DNA of 5,859 nt from positions 1 through 5,859 of the forward strand of contig SIAT01000116.1 of NCBI GenBank assembly GCA_009691645.1. Reading direction: 5' to 3'. The position numbers and the translations under genes are program-made. This document shows positions 1-5,859 of this stretch, one piece after another (the stretch's first letter is position 1; each line of letters starts with the position of its first letter). The notes under the pieces were generated by a model. The model was given only the letters and a program-made list of their open reading frames with translations. It searched no databases and was not told the DNA's origin. Source of the DNA: Pedosphaera sp. GTDB taxonomy: Bacteria; Verrucomicrobiota; Verrucomicrobiia; Limisphaerales; SIAT01.

Positions 1-1214
1 GCGCCGTTGTGGCCGTTCGACTGCCACTCGATGATAACCCGGCGCGAAGCGGGATCAATGCGGCCGGATTCGCGATCCAGCGTATAACGCAGCACCCGGC
101 TGTTGAAATCGTGCCGCCCTTCGCCGAAACGACCATTTGCCCCGAGATAGAGATAGCCGTTCTCCGTAAACTTCGGATGGAAACAGACGTCGTAGATCGA
201 CTCGTCGAAATTCAACAATACCTCGAGTTCCGCGCCCTCAGTCTGCTGCTGGAACCGACTCAGCCGGGCCGTGCGCACCGACGCGTAACCATTGCACTCA
301 ATGAGCAAAAAACTACTCCGCCCCGGTTCAACCGCGATCATGATCGGCTGTTGCGCCTTCAATCCGGTTAGCGCCGGGACGGTCAAGAACGGCCGAGGCG
401 GTTCCGGCGACCCCACCAGCCCCGATCCATCCCATGGCACCCGGGTCGCGGTGACCGCATCATGCGGGCCGATGAACTTCAGCGGCACATAGTCTTCATA
501 GTGATTGAAGCTCGGGACGGTCAGCGGCGCGTTCGACGACAACGCGACGGTTCCCAATCCTATCGAATAATCATAGCGACACAACGCGTGTTGCCACACC
601 TCGCCGGGAGCCGGACGGCCACCGGTGGAGAGAAAGTCGCGCCACGGAATGCGGCCCTCGACGGTCCATCCTTTGTCGATGTCCGCCCCATGGTTGAGCG
701 TCCCGTGCACCCGCACCGCCGATTCGAGATGGAAATCGCGGTCCGACTTGTAACGTTTGTAACCGCCGGAGTCGCGGGAAGGCAGGAACATGTCGAGCTT
801 CCCATTCGCCGCATTGACCTCGAACTCGTAATAACCCGGTTTGTCTACCGCCGGCTTAAGGAACAGCTCGAACACATCGCACGTCCAGATCGCGCCGTCG
901 TGCTCGGTGACATTCGCGAACACATCGGCGTCCTCCATTTCCGCGCAAAAGTAGAGATATTCGCGATCCCAAAGCAGGCGCGCTTTGATGGCAGTCGGTG
1001 GCCTCCGCCGGCCATCGGGGAGCCAAGCCGATTGAAACTCGGTAACGACCTGGGCGTTCGCCCACGCGGCGTCGTCAAGTTTTCCATCAATTACTGGCGG
1101 TGACGCGGCCCAGCGGCATTCGAAATTTGGCCGAGCGGTCAATGTCCCTTCAGCAGCGGAGCTACGTTTGACGAAAAAGGACGCGAAAGCCAGGGCTAGA
1201 AGGGTCGATTTCAT
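1..1214 (-). CDS. Exported CBM9-like / PQQ sugar dehydrogenase-like propeller protein, C-terminus beyond left edge
   Basis: This is a continuous minus-strand frame of 404 codons with no stop before the window edge, so the C-terminus is missing. Start is ATG at 1214-1212, three bases after the aminotransferase stop. A weak GGAAAG lies about 11 bases upstream. Residues 1-21 form a signal peptide: Lys2, hydrophobic LLALAFASFF, then Ser/Ala before AEG. Residues ~32-248 resemble the CBM9-like domain of bacterial carbohydrate-active proteins: PPVIDGKLDDAAW near 39-51, WDREYLYFCAEMED near 82-95, DVFELFLKP near 113-121, and YYEFEVNAANGKLDMF near 128-143. From ~265 it resembles the first blades of glucose/sorbosone (PQQ) dehydrogenases: YDVCFHPKFTENGYLYLGA at 341-359, SRVLRYTLD at 372-380, and NGHNG at 400-404. 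His402 is placed like the family's catalytic base. By analogy with the family it would bind and perhaps oxidise sugar outside the cytoplasm. A cytochrome c domain could follow, but it is not visible. Domain calls are good; enzymatic activity is inferred. Confidence 0.88.
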   Translation of the reverse strand, partial: MKSTLLALAFASFFVKRSSAAEGTLTARPNFECRWAASPPVIDGKLDDAAWANAQVVTEFQSAWLPDGRRRPPTAIKARLLWDREYLYFCAEMEDADVFANVTEHDGAIWTCDVFELFLKPAVDKPGYYEFEVNAANGKLDMFLPSRDSGGYKRYKSDRDFHLESAVRVHGTLNHGADIDKGWTVEGRIPWRDFLSTGGRPAPGEVWQHALCRYDYSIGLGTVALSSNAPLTVPSFNHYEDYVPLKFIGPHDAVTATRVPWDGSGLVGSPEPPRPFLTVPALTGLKAQQPIMIAVEPGRSSFLLIECNGYASVRTARLSRFQQQTEGAELEVLLNFDESIYDVCFHPKFTENGYLYLGANGRFGEGRHDFNSRVLRYTLDRESGRIDPASRRVIIEWQSNGHNG

Positions 1215-1217
1215 ACA

Positions 1218-2558
1218 TTAGGCGGCTTTCCATTCGCTCGCATGTCGCGCGAAGGCTGGCGCGGCTTTGACGAGTGCCTCGCGAATGTCTTTCTCGGAAT
1301 GCGCGAGACTGATGAACCACAGGCCGCGCTCGATGGCGCGCACGCCGTGATCGAGCAGGCAGCGCCGCAGATGCGCCCAGCGCGCGGAATCCTGTCGGCT
1401 CACATAGTCGCGGTAGTCATTGATTGGGCCTTCGGCAGCGCCGGGCTTGAGCAGGACGGCATGGAAGGCTGGCCCTGGACCCTGCGGACGGAGTGGAATG
1501 CCGTGCTGGCCCGCCGAGTCACGCAGCCCCATCATCAATTGCTGCCCGAGCATCGTGACGACGCGCGGATGCTGATCCCCGAGCGATCTCACGCGATCGA
1601 GGCACCACTTGCTGGCGGCGAGACAGAGCGGATTGCCATTGAGCGTACCCGCGTGGACGACGGTGCCCTCAATGATTTTCCGCATCGCTGCTTCCTTGCC
1701 TGCCAGTGCCGCAAACGGCAGACCACCGCCGACGGCTTTGCCGAGGATGGTCAGATCCGGGACGAAGCCGAGCGACTGTTGTGCGCCGCCGGGAGCGACG
1801 CGAAAGCCGGTGATCGTTTCATCGGCAATCATGAGCATGCCGTCGCTGTCGCAAAGTTCGCGGATCTTCTCGATCATGCCGGTCACTGGCTCCATGCAGC
1901 AGGTGTTGCACATGATTGGTTCAAAAATGATCGCCGCGATCTGACCTTTGAACTCAGCGACTTTACGCCGCAGGTGCTCGGGATCATTCCAGCGGGCTAC
2001 GACGAAAGTATCGAGCACCTCCGGAATCACGCCCTGGCTGGGATGCAGGCGAGCCGGATGTTCCGAATCACCCCAGCGGTCCGGCGGCGGTGCAAAACCC
2101 ACGAGCCCCTCATCCGCCCAGCCATGATAGGCTCCCTCAAATTTCAGAACAAGCGGCCGCCCGGTGTGAGCACGCGCGAGCCGCAGCGCCGAGAGCACGA
2201 CTTCCGTGGCCGAGTTGTTAAAGCGCACGCGCTCGGCCCCAGGTACCATGGCTTGTATCCGTTCGGCCACCTCGATCTCCAGTTCGCACTGCGCCGCCCA
2301 ATGCGTGCCGAGTTTCGCCTGCTCGGCGATGGCCTCCGCCATGCCCGCTGGTGCATGCCCGTAGAGCAGCGCGCCTTGGCCGATCTGGAAGTCGATGTAT
2401 TCATTGCCATCCACATCCCATACGCGTGAGCCGGAGCCGTGAGAGAAGTAGAGCGGTACCGGCTGCTCCATCTTGCGGATGCCGCTGTTCACGCCAGCGG
2501 CGATGGACTTTACGGCCCGCTCGTAAAGGCGGCGTGATGCGGTGTAACGGTCATTCAT
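1218..2558 (-). CDS. Class-III PLP aminotransferase, glutamate-1-semialdehyde aminomutase-like
   Basis: The 446-residue product has the length and motif order of the class-III (fold type I) aminotransferases closest to glutamate-1-semialdehyde 2,1-aminomutase. Visible motifs are DVDGNEYIDF (48-57), NNSATEVVLSALRLAR (114-129, phosphate-binding region; the family usually has NSGTEA), GAYHGW (142-147, aromatic stacking on PLP), IADETITGFR (244-253, with Asp246 for the pyridine nitrogen) and ILGKAVGGGLP (271-281), where Lys274 should be the Schiff-base lysine. HAGTLNGNPL (302-311) is also typical. It is a soluble cytoplasmic enzyme that moves an amino group between an amino donor and an oxo compound, or within one molecule. 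Start is ATG at 2558, 25 bases after the ridA-like stop, without a clear ribosome-binding site. Its neighbours (permease, RidA, kelch protein) argue for a catabolic paralogue rather than tetrapyrrole hemL. Substrate unknown. A Cys-rich MCNTCCMEP stretch (216-224) is unusual. Confidence 0.93.
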   Translation of the reverse strand: MNDRYTASRRLYERAVKSIAAGVNSGIRKMEQPVPLYFSHGSGSRVWDVDGNEYIDFQIGQGALLYGHAPAGMAEAIAEQAKLGTHWAAQCELEIEVAERIQAMVPGAERVRFNNSATEVVLSALRLARAHTGRPLVLKFEGAYHGWADEGLVGFAPPPDRWGDSEHPARLHPSQGVIPEVLDTFVVARWNDPEHLRRKVAEFKGQIAAIIFEPIMCNTCCMEPVTGMIEKIRELCDSDGMLMIADETITGFRVAPGGAQQSLGFVPDLTILGKAVGGGLPFAALAGKEAAMRKIIEGTVVHAGTLNGNPLCLAASKWCLDRVRSLGDQHPRVVTMLGQQLMMGLRDSAGQHGIPLRPQGPGPAFHAVLLKPGAAEGPINDYRDYVSRQDSARWAHLRRCLLDHGVRAIERGLWFISLAHSEKDIREALVKAAPAFARHASEWKAA

Positions 2559-2583
2559 GACGGGATGCAGAAAATGGGCTAGA

Positions 2584-2973
2584 CTACTTCCGTCGCACAG
2601 CGACCGCTTCGACTTCGTATTTCAAATCGGGCGGCAGGCAGTCGGTGATGGTCGTGCGGGCGGGCGCGGGCTGTGGGAAGTATTCGCGGTAAAGCTGATT
2701 GTAGAGCGGCAGGTTGGCGGCATCGCGGACGTAGTTTCGCGTTTGCACGACGTGCGCGAGATCGCTGCCAGCGGCCTCCAGCACGAGGCGCACGTTTTCC
2801 ATGCTGCGGCGGAACTCGGCTTCAAACGTGTCGGTGATGATGTTGCCCGCTTTGTCTACCGAGGCCTGGCCGGAGACGAAGATGAAGTCGCCAACAACGA
2901 CGCACGGGCTGAAAGGCAGGTGCGACGTGGGTGTGTCTTTGAGTTGCGGATAGGAGACGAGTGGGTGGTTCAT
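2584..2973 (-). CDS. RidA/YjgF/YER057c/UK114 family enamine/imine deaminase
   Basis: The product is 129 residues, the normal length for this small trimeric cytoplasmic family. Family signatures are VGDFIFVSGQ (27-36), FRRSMENVRLVLEAAGSDL (54-72), a Val-Gln-Thr-Arg-Asn-Tyr-Val strand (76-82), PAPARTTI (102-109) and YEVEAVAVRR (119-128). Arg106 corresponds to the Arg105 that defines deaminase-competent Rid proteins, and Glu122 to the conserved C-terminal Glu. The archetypal N-terminal GPYS is LPFS here (19-22), so the usual active-site Tyr is Phe21, as in some Rid subgroups outside archetypal RidA. Such enzymes hydrolyse reactive enamines/imines (for example 2-aminoacrylate) released by PLP enzymes, or act in a specific catabolic step. 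It sits 6 bases after the MFS gene and 25 before the PLP aminotransferase, so it probably acts on that enzyme's intermediate or product. No Shine-Dalgarno is seen before ATG 2973-2971. Confidence 0.94.
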   Translation of the reverse strand: MNHPLVSYPQLKDTPTSHLPFSPCVVVGDFIFVSGQASVDKAGNIITDTFEAEFRRSMENVRLVLEAAGSDLAHVVQTRNYVRDAANLPLYNQLYREYFPQPAPARTTITDCLPPDLKYEVEAVAVRRK

Positions 2974-2979
2974 GGTAGG

Positions 2980-4278
2980 TTAAGGTGAGGGTTCATCGGC
3001 GATGAGTTTCTTCGTGGCGTCCATCGGCAGCACGATGAGACCGGCGAGGACGAAGGCTCCGGCGAGCGTGAAGAAGACGATCGTCTTGCCATCGCCGCCG
3101 CCGAGTTTCATCAGCCACGGGATGAGCATGGCACCGGCGCTGGCGCCGAAGTTGCCCCACATATTTCCCCAGCCACCGGCGGCGGCGGTGGCGCGTCCGC
3201 CGACATCGCCCATGAAGGCCCAGAGCGCGGGATTGGCCAAGTCGGTGCAAAAAGAAACGACCGCGCAGCAGGCGACGAGCGTCCAGGTTGATTCGACAAA
3301 CGGACAGCACACATAGGCAGCCGCGCAGACGAACATGGAGCTGGTCATCGGCAGCAGGCGACCCCAGCGCAGGCCGAAACGCCGCGTGGCCCAGTCGCAG
3401 TAGTAGCCGCCCGCGATTTGGCCGAGCATGCCAAAGGCGAGGACGTAGGTGAGCATCTTGCCGCCTTCGATTTCGCCCACGCCGCGCTCTCTTACGAGGT
3501 AAGTCGGCAGCCACGTGACGAGGAATCCCCAGCCGATGTTTTGCAGCATCTGCGCGGCGGAGTTGCACCACAGGCTGCGGCTCTTAATGAACGCCCACAG
3601 CGCGCACTTGAGTTCGCGAGCACTCAATGACTTTTCGCCCTGCGGTCTGCCGATCAACTCCAACTCCGCCGCGTTGACCTGCGGATGCTCATGCGGATTC
3701 GAGCGCACCATTTTCCAAAAGATCGCCGCGATGACGAGACCGATCGCTGCATCGATCCACAGTGAGGCGCGCCAATTACCCATCTTCACGATGAGCCAGA
3801 TCGTGAGGAATGGAGCCAGCGTGCCACCGATGCGACCACCGAGCGCGACCATGCCGCTGGCGGTCGCGCGACCGGTGAGCGGAATCCATTTGCGAATCAA
3901 CGCCATCGAAGTCGGATAAGCTCCGGCCTCTGCCACGCCGCACAGTAATCGCGCGACGAGCAACCCCACGAAGCCCGTCACAAAGCCCGTCATCGCCGTG
4001 AACAGCGACCACAGCACGATGTAGATCGTCAGCATGGGCCGCGCACCAAAACGATCACTGGCCCAGCCAGCGGGCACCTGAAACAGCGCATATGTGAAAA
4101 AGAACGAGCCCAAAATGCGCCCGATTTGTTCTTCCGTGAGCTTGAGATCATTGTTGAATGACACCGACTTCACGATCTCGCCCATGCAGATGCGGTCGAG
4201 ATACAGGATGAACGCCATCAGCATCGTCACGCCAATGATGCGGTGGCGGATGTTTGTGGGGGAACCGGGATACTTCAT
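2980..4278 (-). CDS. MFS transporter, anion:cation symporter (ACS)-like
   Basis: The 432-residue integral membrane protein is of the usual size for a 12-helix major facilitator. Residues 12-30 form TM1 ending in YLDR (26-29), typical of the ACS family (hexuronate, aldarate and sialin-type permeases). Motif A follows TM2 as GWASDRFGAR (71-80). A helix-4 motif AEAGAYPTSMALIRKW (116-131) is followed by GRATASG (137-143), also ACS-like. A hydrophilic central loop spans about 191-225, and GGYYCDWATRRFG (290-302) is the C-half copy of motif A. The final helix is about 399-418 with a short charged tail. It would import an acidic sugar or related organic anion, probably with protons; the substrate is inferred from family only. 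Start is ATG at 4278, 18 bases after the kelch stop, without an evident ribosome-binding site. The stop is 6 bases before the RidA gene. Helices 10-11 are rich in Cys. Confidence 0.94.
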   Translation of the reverse strand: MKYPGSPTNIRHRIIGVTMLMAFILYLDRICMGEIVKSVSFNNDLKLTEEQIGRILGSFFFTYALFQVPAGWASDRFGARPMLTIYIVLWSLFTAMTGFVTGFVGLLVARLLCGVAEAGAYPTSMALIRKWIPLTGRATASGMVALGGRIGGTLAPFLTIWLIVKMGNWRASLWIDAAIGLVIAAIFWKMVRSNPHEHPQVNAAELELIGRPQGEKSLSARELKCALWAFIKSRSLWCNSAAQMLQNIGWGFLVTWLPTYLVRERGVGEIEGGKMLTYVLAFGMLGQIAGGYYCDWATRRFGLRWGRLLPMTSSMFVCAAAYVCCPFVESTWTLVACCAVVSFCTDLANPALWAFMGDVGGRATAAAGGWGNMWGNFGASAGAMLIPWLMKLGGGDGKTIVFFTLAGAFVLAGLIVLPMDATKKLIADEPSP

Positions 4279-4296
4279 AGGTGGGTGCGCGGAGAT

Positions 4297-5310
4297 TTAT
4301 CGGCTGGCGACATCGAGCAAAGCCTGACGCGGGATGCGCCAGATAGCGGCGCTGCGGTGCTTTTTTTGATCCTCGCCGCCGAGGCAGTAAACAAAGCCGC
4401 CGATCCGGAGGAGCGTGGTCATGGCGCGAAAGGGGAGCGCCTTCGTCGTACGAAATCTACCGGACTCGACATCGAAAAGAAAAGCTTCAGCGGTGAATTC
4501 TTCCACGTCGTTTTTGTAGCCACCCGCGATGTAGATATGGCGTTCATCCAGCGCCACGGCGGCGCAGCCACGCACGGGGAAAGGATAGGGTGCGAGGGCT
4601 TCCCAGCGCTCGCTTTTCTTTGTCCAAGTGAAAGTGCTCTGGAGATTGGCCACGGCATTGGCCGCGGCATCCCAACGCGCTCCACCGAAGACGAAGACGC
4701 GCCCGCCACAGGTTGCGGCAGCGCCGGAGCTGAAGCTGGGCACGGGGAGGTCGGCGAGGCGGCGCATCTTGCCCGTGCGGGTGTCGATCGCGTAGCAGGC
4801 GTTCGTCATCGTGGTGACCTGGGCCTGCTCGCGTGAACCGCCGATGATCCACAGTTCGGAACCGAGCAACGCGCTGGCAGAGGAGACAGTCTGCGGTGTG
4901 TCGCTGGCCATCGTCTGCACCGTGAAGTCGCGTCCGATCTGCGAGAGGGATGCGTGGGGCTTTTCACCGCCGCTGCCGCCGGTAAAATAGAGTCGCCCAT
5001 CGCTCGTGCCAGACGCGGCGTAGGCACACGGCACGGTAAGGCGTCCTGCTTCGCGCCACGCCTTGCGGCTAGTTTCAAAAACAAAGATGCCGTCGAGCCA
5101 GTGCTTCGTACCGTCCCTCCAGTTCGTCCCACCGGCAATGACCAGATCTTCGCCGAGAGCGCCGCCAATGAAGCCGCCATTGGCTTCCGGCAGCGGTGGC
5201 ATTGGCTCCCATTCTGCGGCGAGCGCTGGCGAGGTGGTGCTCATAAATGGGATGGCGAGAAACATGGCCAAAAGTTTCATCGCTGGTGCTGCGCGCTCGC
5301 GTTTCATCAT
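4297..5310 (-). CDS. Exported six-bladed kelch-repeat protein, N-acetylneuraminate epimerase (NanM)-like
   Basis: The 337-residue product contains six kelch blades, each marked by a Gly-Gly after a hydrophobic strand: residues 60-61 (VIAGGT), 111-112 (YFTGGS), 157-158 (WIIGGS), 209-210 (VFGGAR), 263-264 (YIAGGY) and 311-312 (YCLGGE), spaced 46-54 residues apart. The opening block GGFIGGALGEDLVIAGGTNW (45-64) closely resembles NanM-type cyclically permuted mutarotases, periplasmic proteins that speed conversion of alpha- to beta-sialic acid. A signal peptide is present. Met11 starts a good leader (MKLLAMFLAIPF to PALA, cleavage likely after Ala31), so the real start may be ATG 5280-5278. ATG 5310-5308, which overlaps the upstream stop by 4 bases, would add a Lys/Arg-rich extension and suits translational coupling. 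It lies 18 bases before the MFS gene. Propeller fold is near certain; ligand identity is inferred, since other sugars are possible and no nanA is seen here. Confidence 0.9.
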   Translation of the reverse strand: MMKRERAAPAMKLLAMFLAIPFMSTTSPALAAEWEPMPPLPEANGGFIGGALGEDLVIAGGTNWRDGTKHWLDGIFVFETSRKAWREAGRLTVPCAYAASGTSDGRLYFTGGSGGEKPHASLSQIGRDFTVQTMASDTPQTVSSASALLGSELWIIGGSREQAQVTTMTNACYAIDTRTGKMRRLADLPVPSFSSGAAATCGGRVFVFGGARWDAAANAVANLQSTFTWTKKSERWEALAPYPFPVRGCAAVALDERHIYIAGGYKNDVEEFTAEAFLFDVESGRFRTTKALPFRAMTTLLRIGGFVYCLGGEDQKKHRSAAIWRIPRQALLDVASR

Positions 5311-5591
5311 GACAAGGTGTTGGCCGACGCGACGCGCGGTGCGTTTGGTTTTACCCCCATCAGCAGCACCGCGCAGCCGAGCAGTCCTGCGGCAGCGACG
5401 GTGAAGAGCAGGCTTACATTGACCTGGGCATCACGCATCGCGCCTCCGAGCTCGTTGCAGAGCCATACGGCTGAAGCACCTGACAGACCTGCCATCTCGA
5501 TAATCCGAGGATCGTTGAGGTTAAATTTGAGCGTGCAGGGATTCAGGCCGGCTCGCAGTTCTCGTAGCAGTCTAGAAGGACGGGGTGTCAT
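5307..5591 (-). pseudogene. Chimeric remnant: HpcH/HpaI aldolase N-terminus joined to MFS permease C-terminus
   Basis: This 94-codon frame has two unrelated halves. Residues 1-47 (SRLLRELRAG at 6-15, NLNDPRIIEMAGLSGASAVW at 24-43, then LCNE) match the opening strand-helix-strand of HpcH/HpaI-family class II aldolases of the 2-oxo-3-deoxy acid type. Glu47 falls where the family has its conserved Glu-His, and the rest of that ~250-residue enzyme is absent. Residues ~48-94 instead contain LGGAMRDA, a single hydrophobic helix at about 59-80, and a short Lys/Pro tail, like TM12 and the end of an MFS protein. The helix aligns loosely with the C-terminus of the intact permease downstream. The probable junction is near 5440-5455. 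The frame is intact and its TGA overlaps the kelch ATG by 4 bases, so it may still be translated as a small membrane protein or serve to couple translation. No aldolase or transport activity is expected. A new small gene or misassembly is the alternative. Confidence 0.6.
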
Positions 5592-5699
5592 GGTGTTGGA
5601 GTTGGAGAGACGGGAGTGTTTTTTTTGGCGGCGGCCTGGGAGTGGAAATTGGAACCAACCGCGACTGCGGTGATCGCCCTGTCGCCCTCGTTCCCTGCG
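5592..5699 (-). promoter_or_regulatory. 108-base spacer upstream of the operon, probable promoter/leader region
   Basis: This is the only sizeable non-coding DNA in the window, between an upstream stop and the first start of the six-gene run, so the operon promoter most likely lies here or further upstream. I see no convincing -35/-10 pair and no Shine-Dalgarno before ATG 5591. A small perfect hairpin (5658-5662 with 5667-5671, ACCGC/GCGGT, 4-base loop) lies about 30 bases past the upstream stop. No real U tract follows it on the minus strand, so it is at best a weak terminator. An A8 run (minus strand, 5619-5626) lies about 28 bases before the start. Confidence 0.3.
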
Positions 5700-5859
5700 T
5701 CAGGGTTTCCCGTTTTTGGCTGCCTCAAGTCGTGCCTTCTCCTCCGTCTCACGTTTGGCGACGTCCTTCGGAAGTTTGGAGAAGGAGGCAAAAACGTCGC
5801 CGACGACACGATCGGCGAGCACGCCGAGTTGCTTCAATATGATCGGCTCGGCCTCCGGT
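5700..5859 (-). CDS. C-terminal fragment of an unrecognised protein
   Basis: A minus-strand frame enters at the right edge and ends at TGA 5702-5700, giving the last 52 residues of a longer protein. Third codon positions are mostly G or C, as in the neighbouring genes, which supports real coding. Visible are a helix-like ILKQLGVLADRVVGDVFASF stretch and then a strongly charged tail (KLPKDVAKRETEEKARLEAA, ending KNGKP) that may form a short amphipathic or coiled helix. There is no membrane segment or recognisable motif, and I cannot assign a family. It ends 108 bases before the operon's first start and may or may not be co-transcribed with it. Confidence 0.65.
   Translation of the reverse strand, partial: PEAEPIILKQLGVLADRVVGDVFASFSKLPKDVAKRETEEKARLEAAKNGKP

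Noticed and set aside
462..1103. 213-codon plus-strand open frame
   Set aside because: It is antisense to the CBM9-like gene, whose minus-strand frame contains recognisable motifs and a signal peptide; the plus-strand product is Arg-rich and featureless.
1242..2429. 395-codon plus-strand open frame
   Set aside because: It lies wholly antisense to the motif-complete aminotransferase; the length is an effect of GC-rich codon use, and the translation shows no domain.
1218..2558. Calling the aminotransferase hemL
   Set aside because: Motifs are family-level only, the phosphate-binding motif is NSATEV rather than NSGTEA, and the neighbours are catabolic rather than tetrapyrrole genes.
3172..3192. 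7-base-pair GC-rich inverted repeat
   Set aside because: It falls inside the MFS coding sequence and is explained by Gly/Ala codons; no T tract follows.
4243..4836. 197-codon plus-strand open frame
   Set aside because: It is antisense to the kelch gene and has no family features.
4297..5310. Calling the kelch gene nanM outright
   Set aside because: The fold and opening block match, but no other sialic acid catabolism gene is visible, so the ligand is not established.
5658..5671. Hairpin as an intrinsic terminator for the upstream gene
   Set aside because: The stem has only 5 pairs and no U run follows on the minus strand, so it is recorded only within the spacer entry.
4954..5673. 239-codon plus-strand open frame spanning the kelch start and the chimera
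   Set aside because: It is antisense to two minus-strand frames with recognisable homology; the composition is low in motifs and rich in Arg/Ser/Ala.
5588..5809. 73-codon minus-strand open frame across the 108-base spacer
   Set aside because: It is out of frame with the C-terminal coding segment at 5700-5859, which has strong GC-third-position bias, and its product is Arg/Pro/Thr-rich with no features.

Overview
The window is a GC-rich, densely coding stretch in which every supportable gene lies on the minus strand, so genes are read from high to low coordinates. The gene set suggests a heterotrophic bacterium of the Planctomycetes-Verrucomicrobia group: a secreted CBM9-like/sugar-dehydrogenase-like protein, a NanM-like kelch protein, an ACS-type MFS permease, a RidA protein and a glutamate-semialdehyde-aminomutase-like aminotransferase. 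Initiation sites also lack clear Shine-Dalgarno motifs. This taxonomic guess is an inference and is moderate at best.

Layout from right to left. At 5700-5859 is the last 52 codons of an unrecognised gene with a charged, Lys/Glu-rich tail. A 108-base spacer (5592-5699) follows and is the only sizeable non-coding DNA. At 5307-5591 is a 94-codon reading frame that looks like a deletion chimera: its first ~47 residues resemble the start of an HpcH/HpaI-family aldolase, and the rest resembles the last transmembrane helix and tail of an MFS permease. It overlaps by 4 bases (ATGA) the exported six-bladed kelch protein (4297-5310, sialate-mutarotase-like). Next come an ACS-family MFS transporter (2980-4278), a RidA-family imine/enamine deaminase (2584-2973) and a class-III PLP aminotransferase (1218-2558). 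Three bases further on is an exported protein that runs off the left edge (1-1214). It has a CBM9-like domain followed by the start of a PQQ-sugar-dehydrogenase-like beta-propeller. This last gene is open to the window edge with no stop, but its frame is continuous and clearly coding.

Spacings of -4, 18, 6, 25 and 3 bases suggest one transcription unit from about 5591 down past position 1. A coherent reading is a catabolic operon for an acidic or aminated sugar-like compound. The kelch protein would equilibrate anomers in the periplasm, the MFS would import the compound, the aminotransferase would move an amino group, and RidA would clear reactive enamine/imine by-products. The secreted CBM9/propeller protein may bind or oxidise extracellular carbohydrate. 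The substrate cannot be read from the sequence. The most unusual feature is the chimeric first reading frame, which suggests that an aldolase gene and a second permease gene once headed this operon and were collapsed by an in-frame deletion (or by misassembly).
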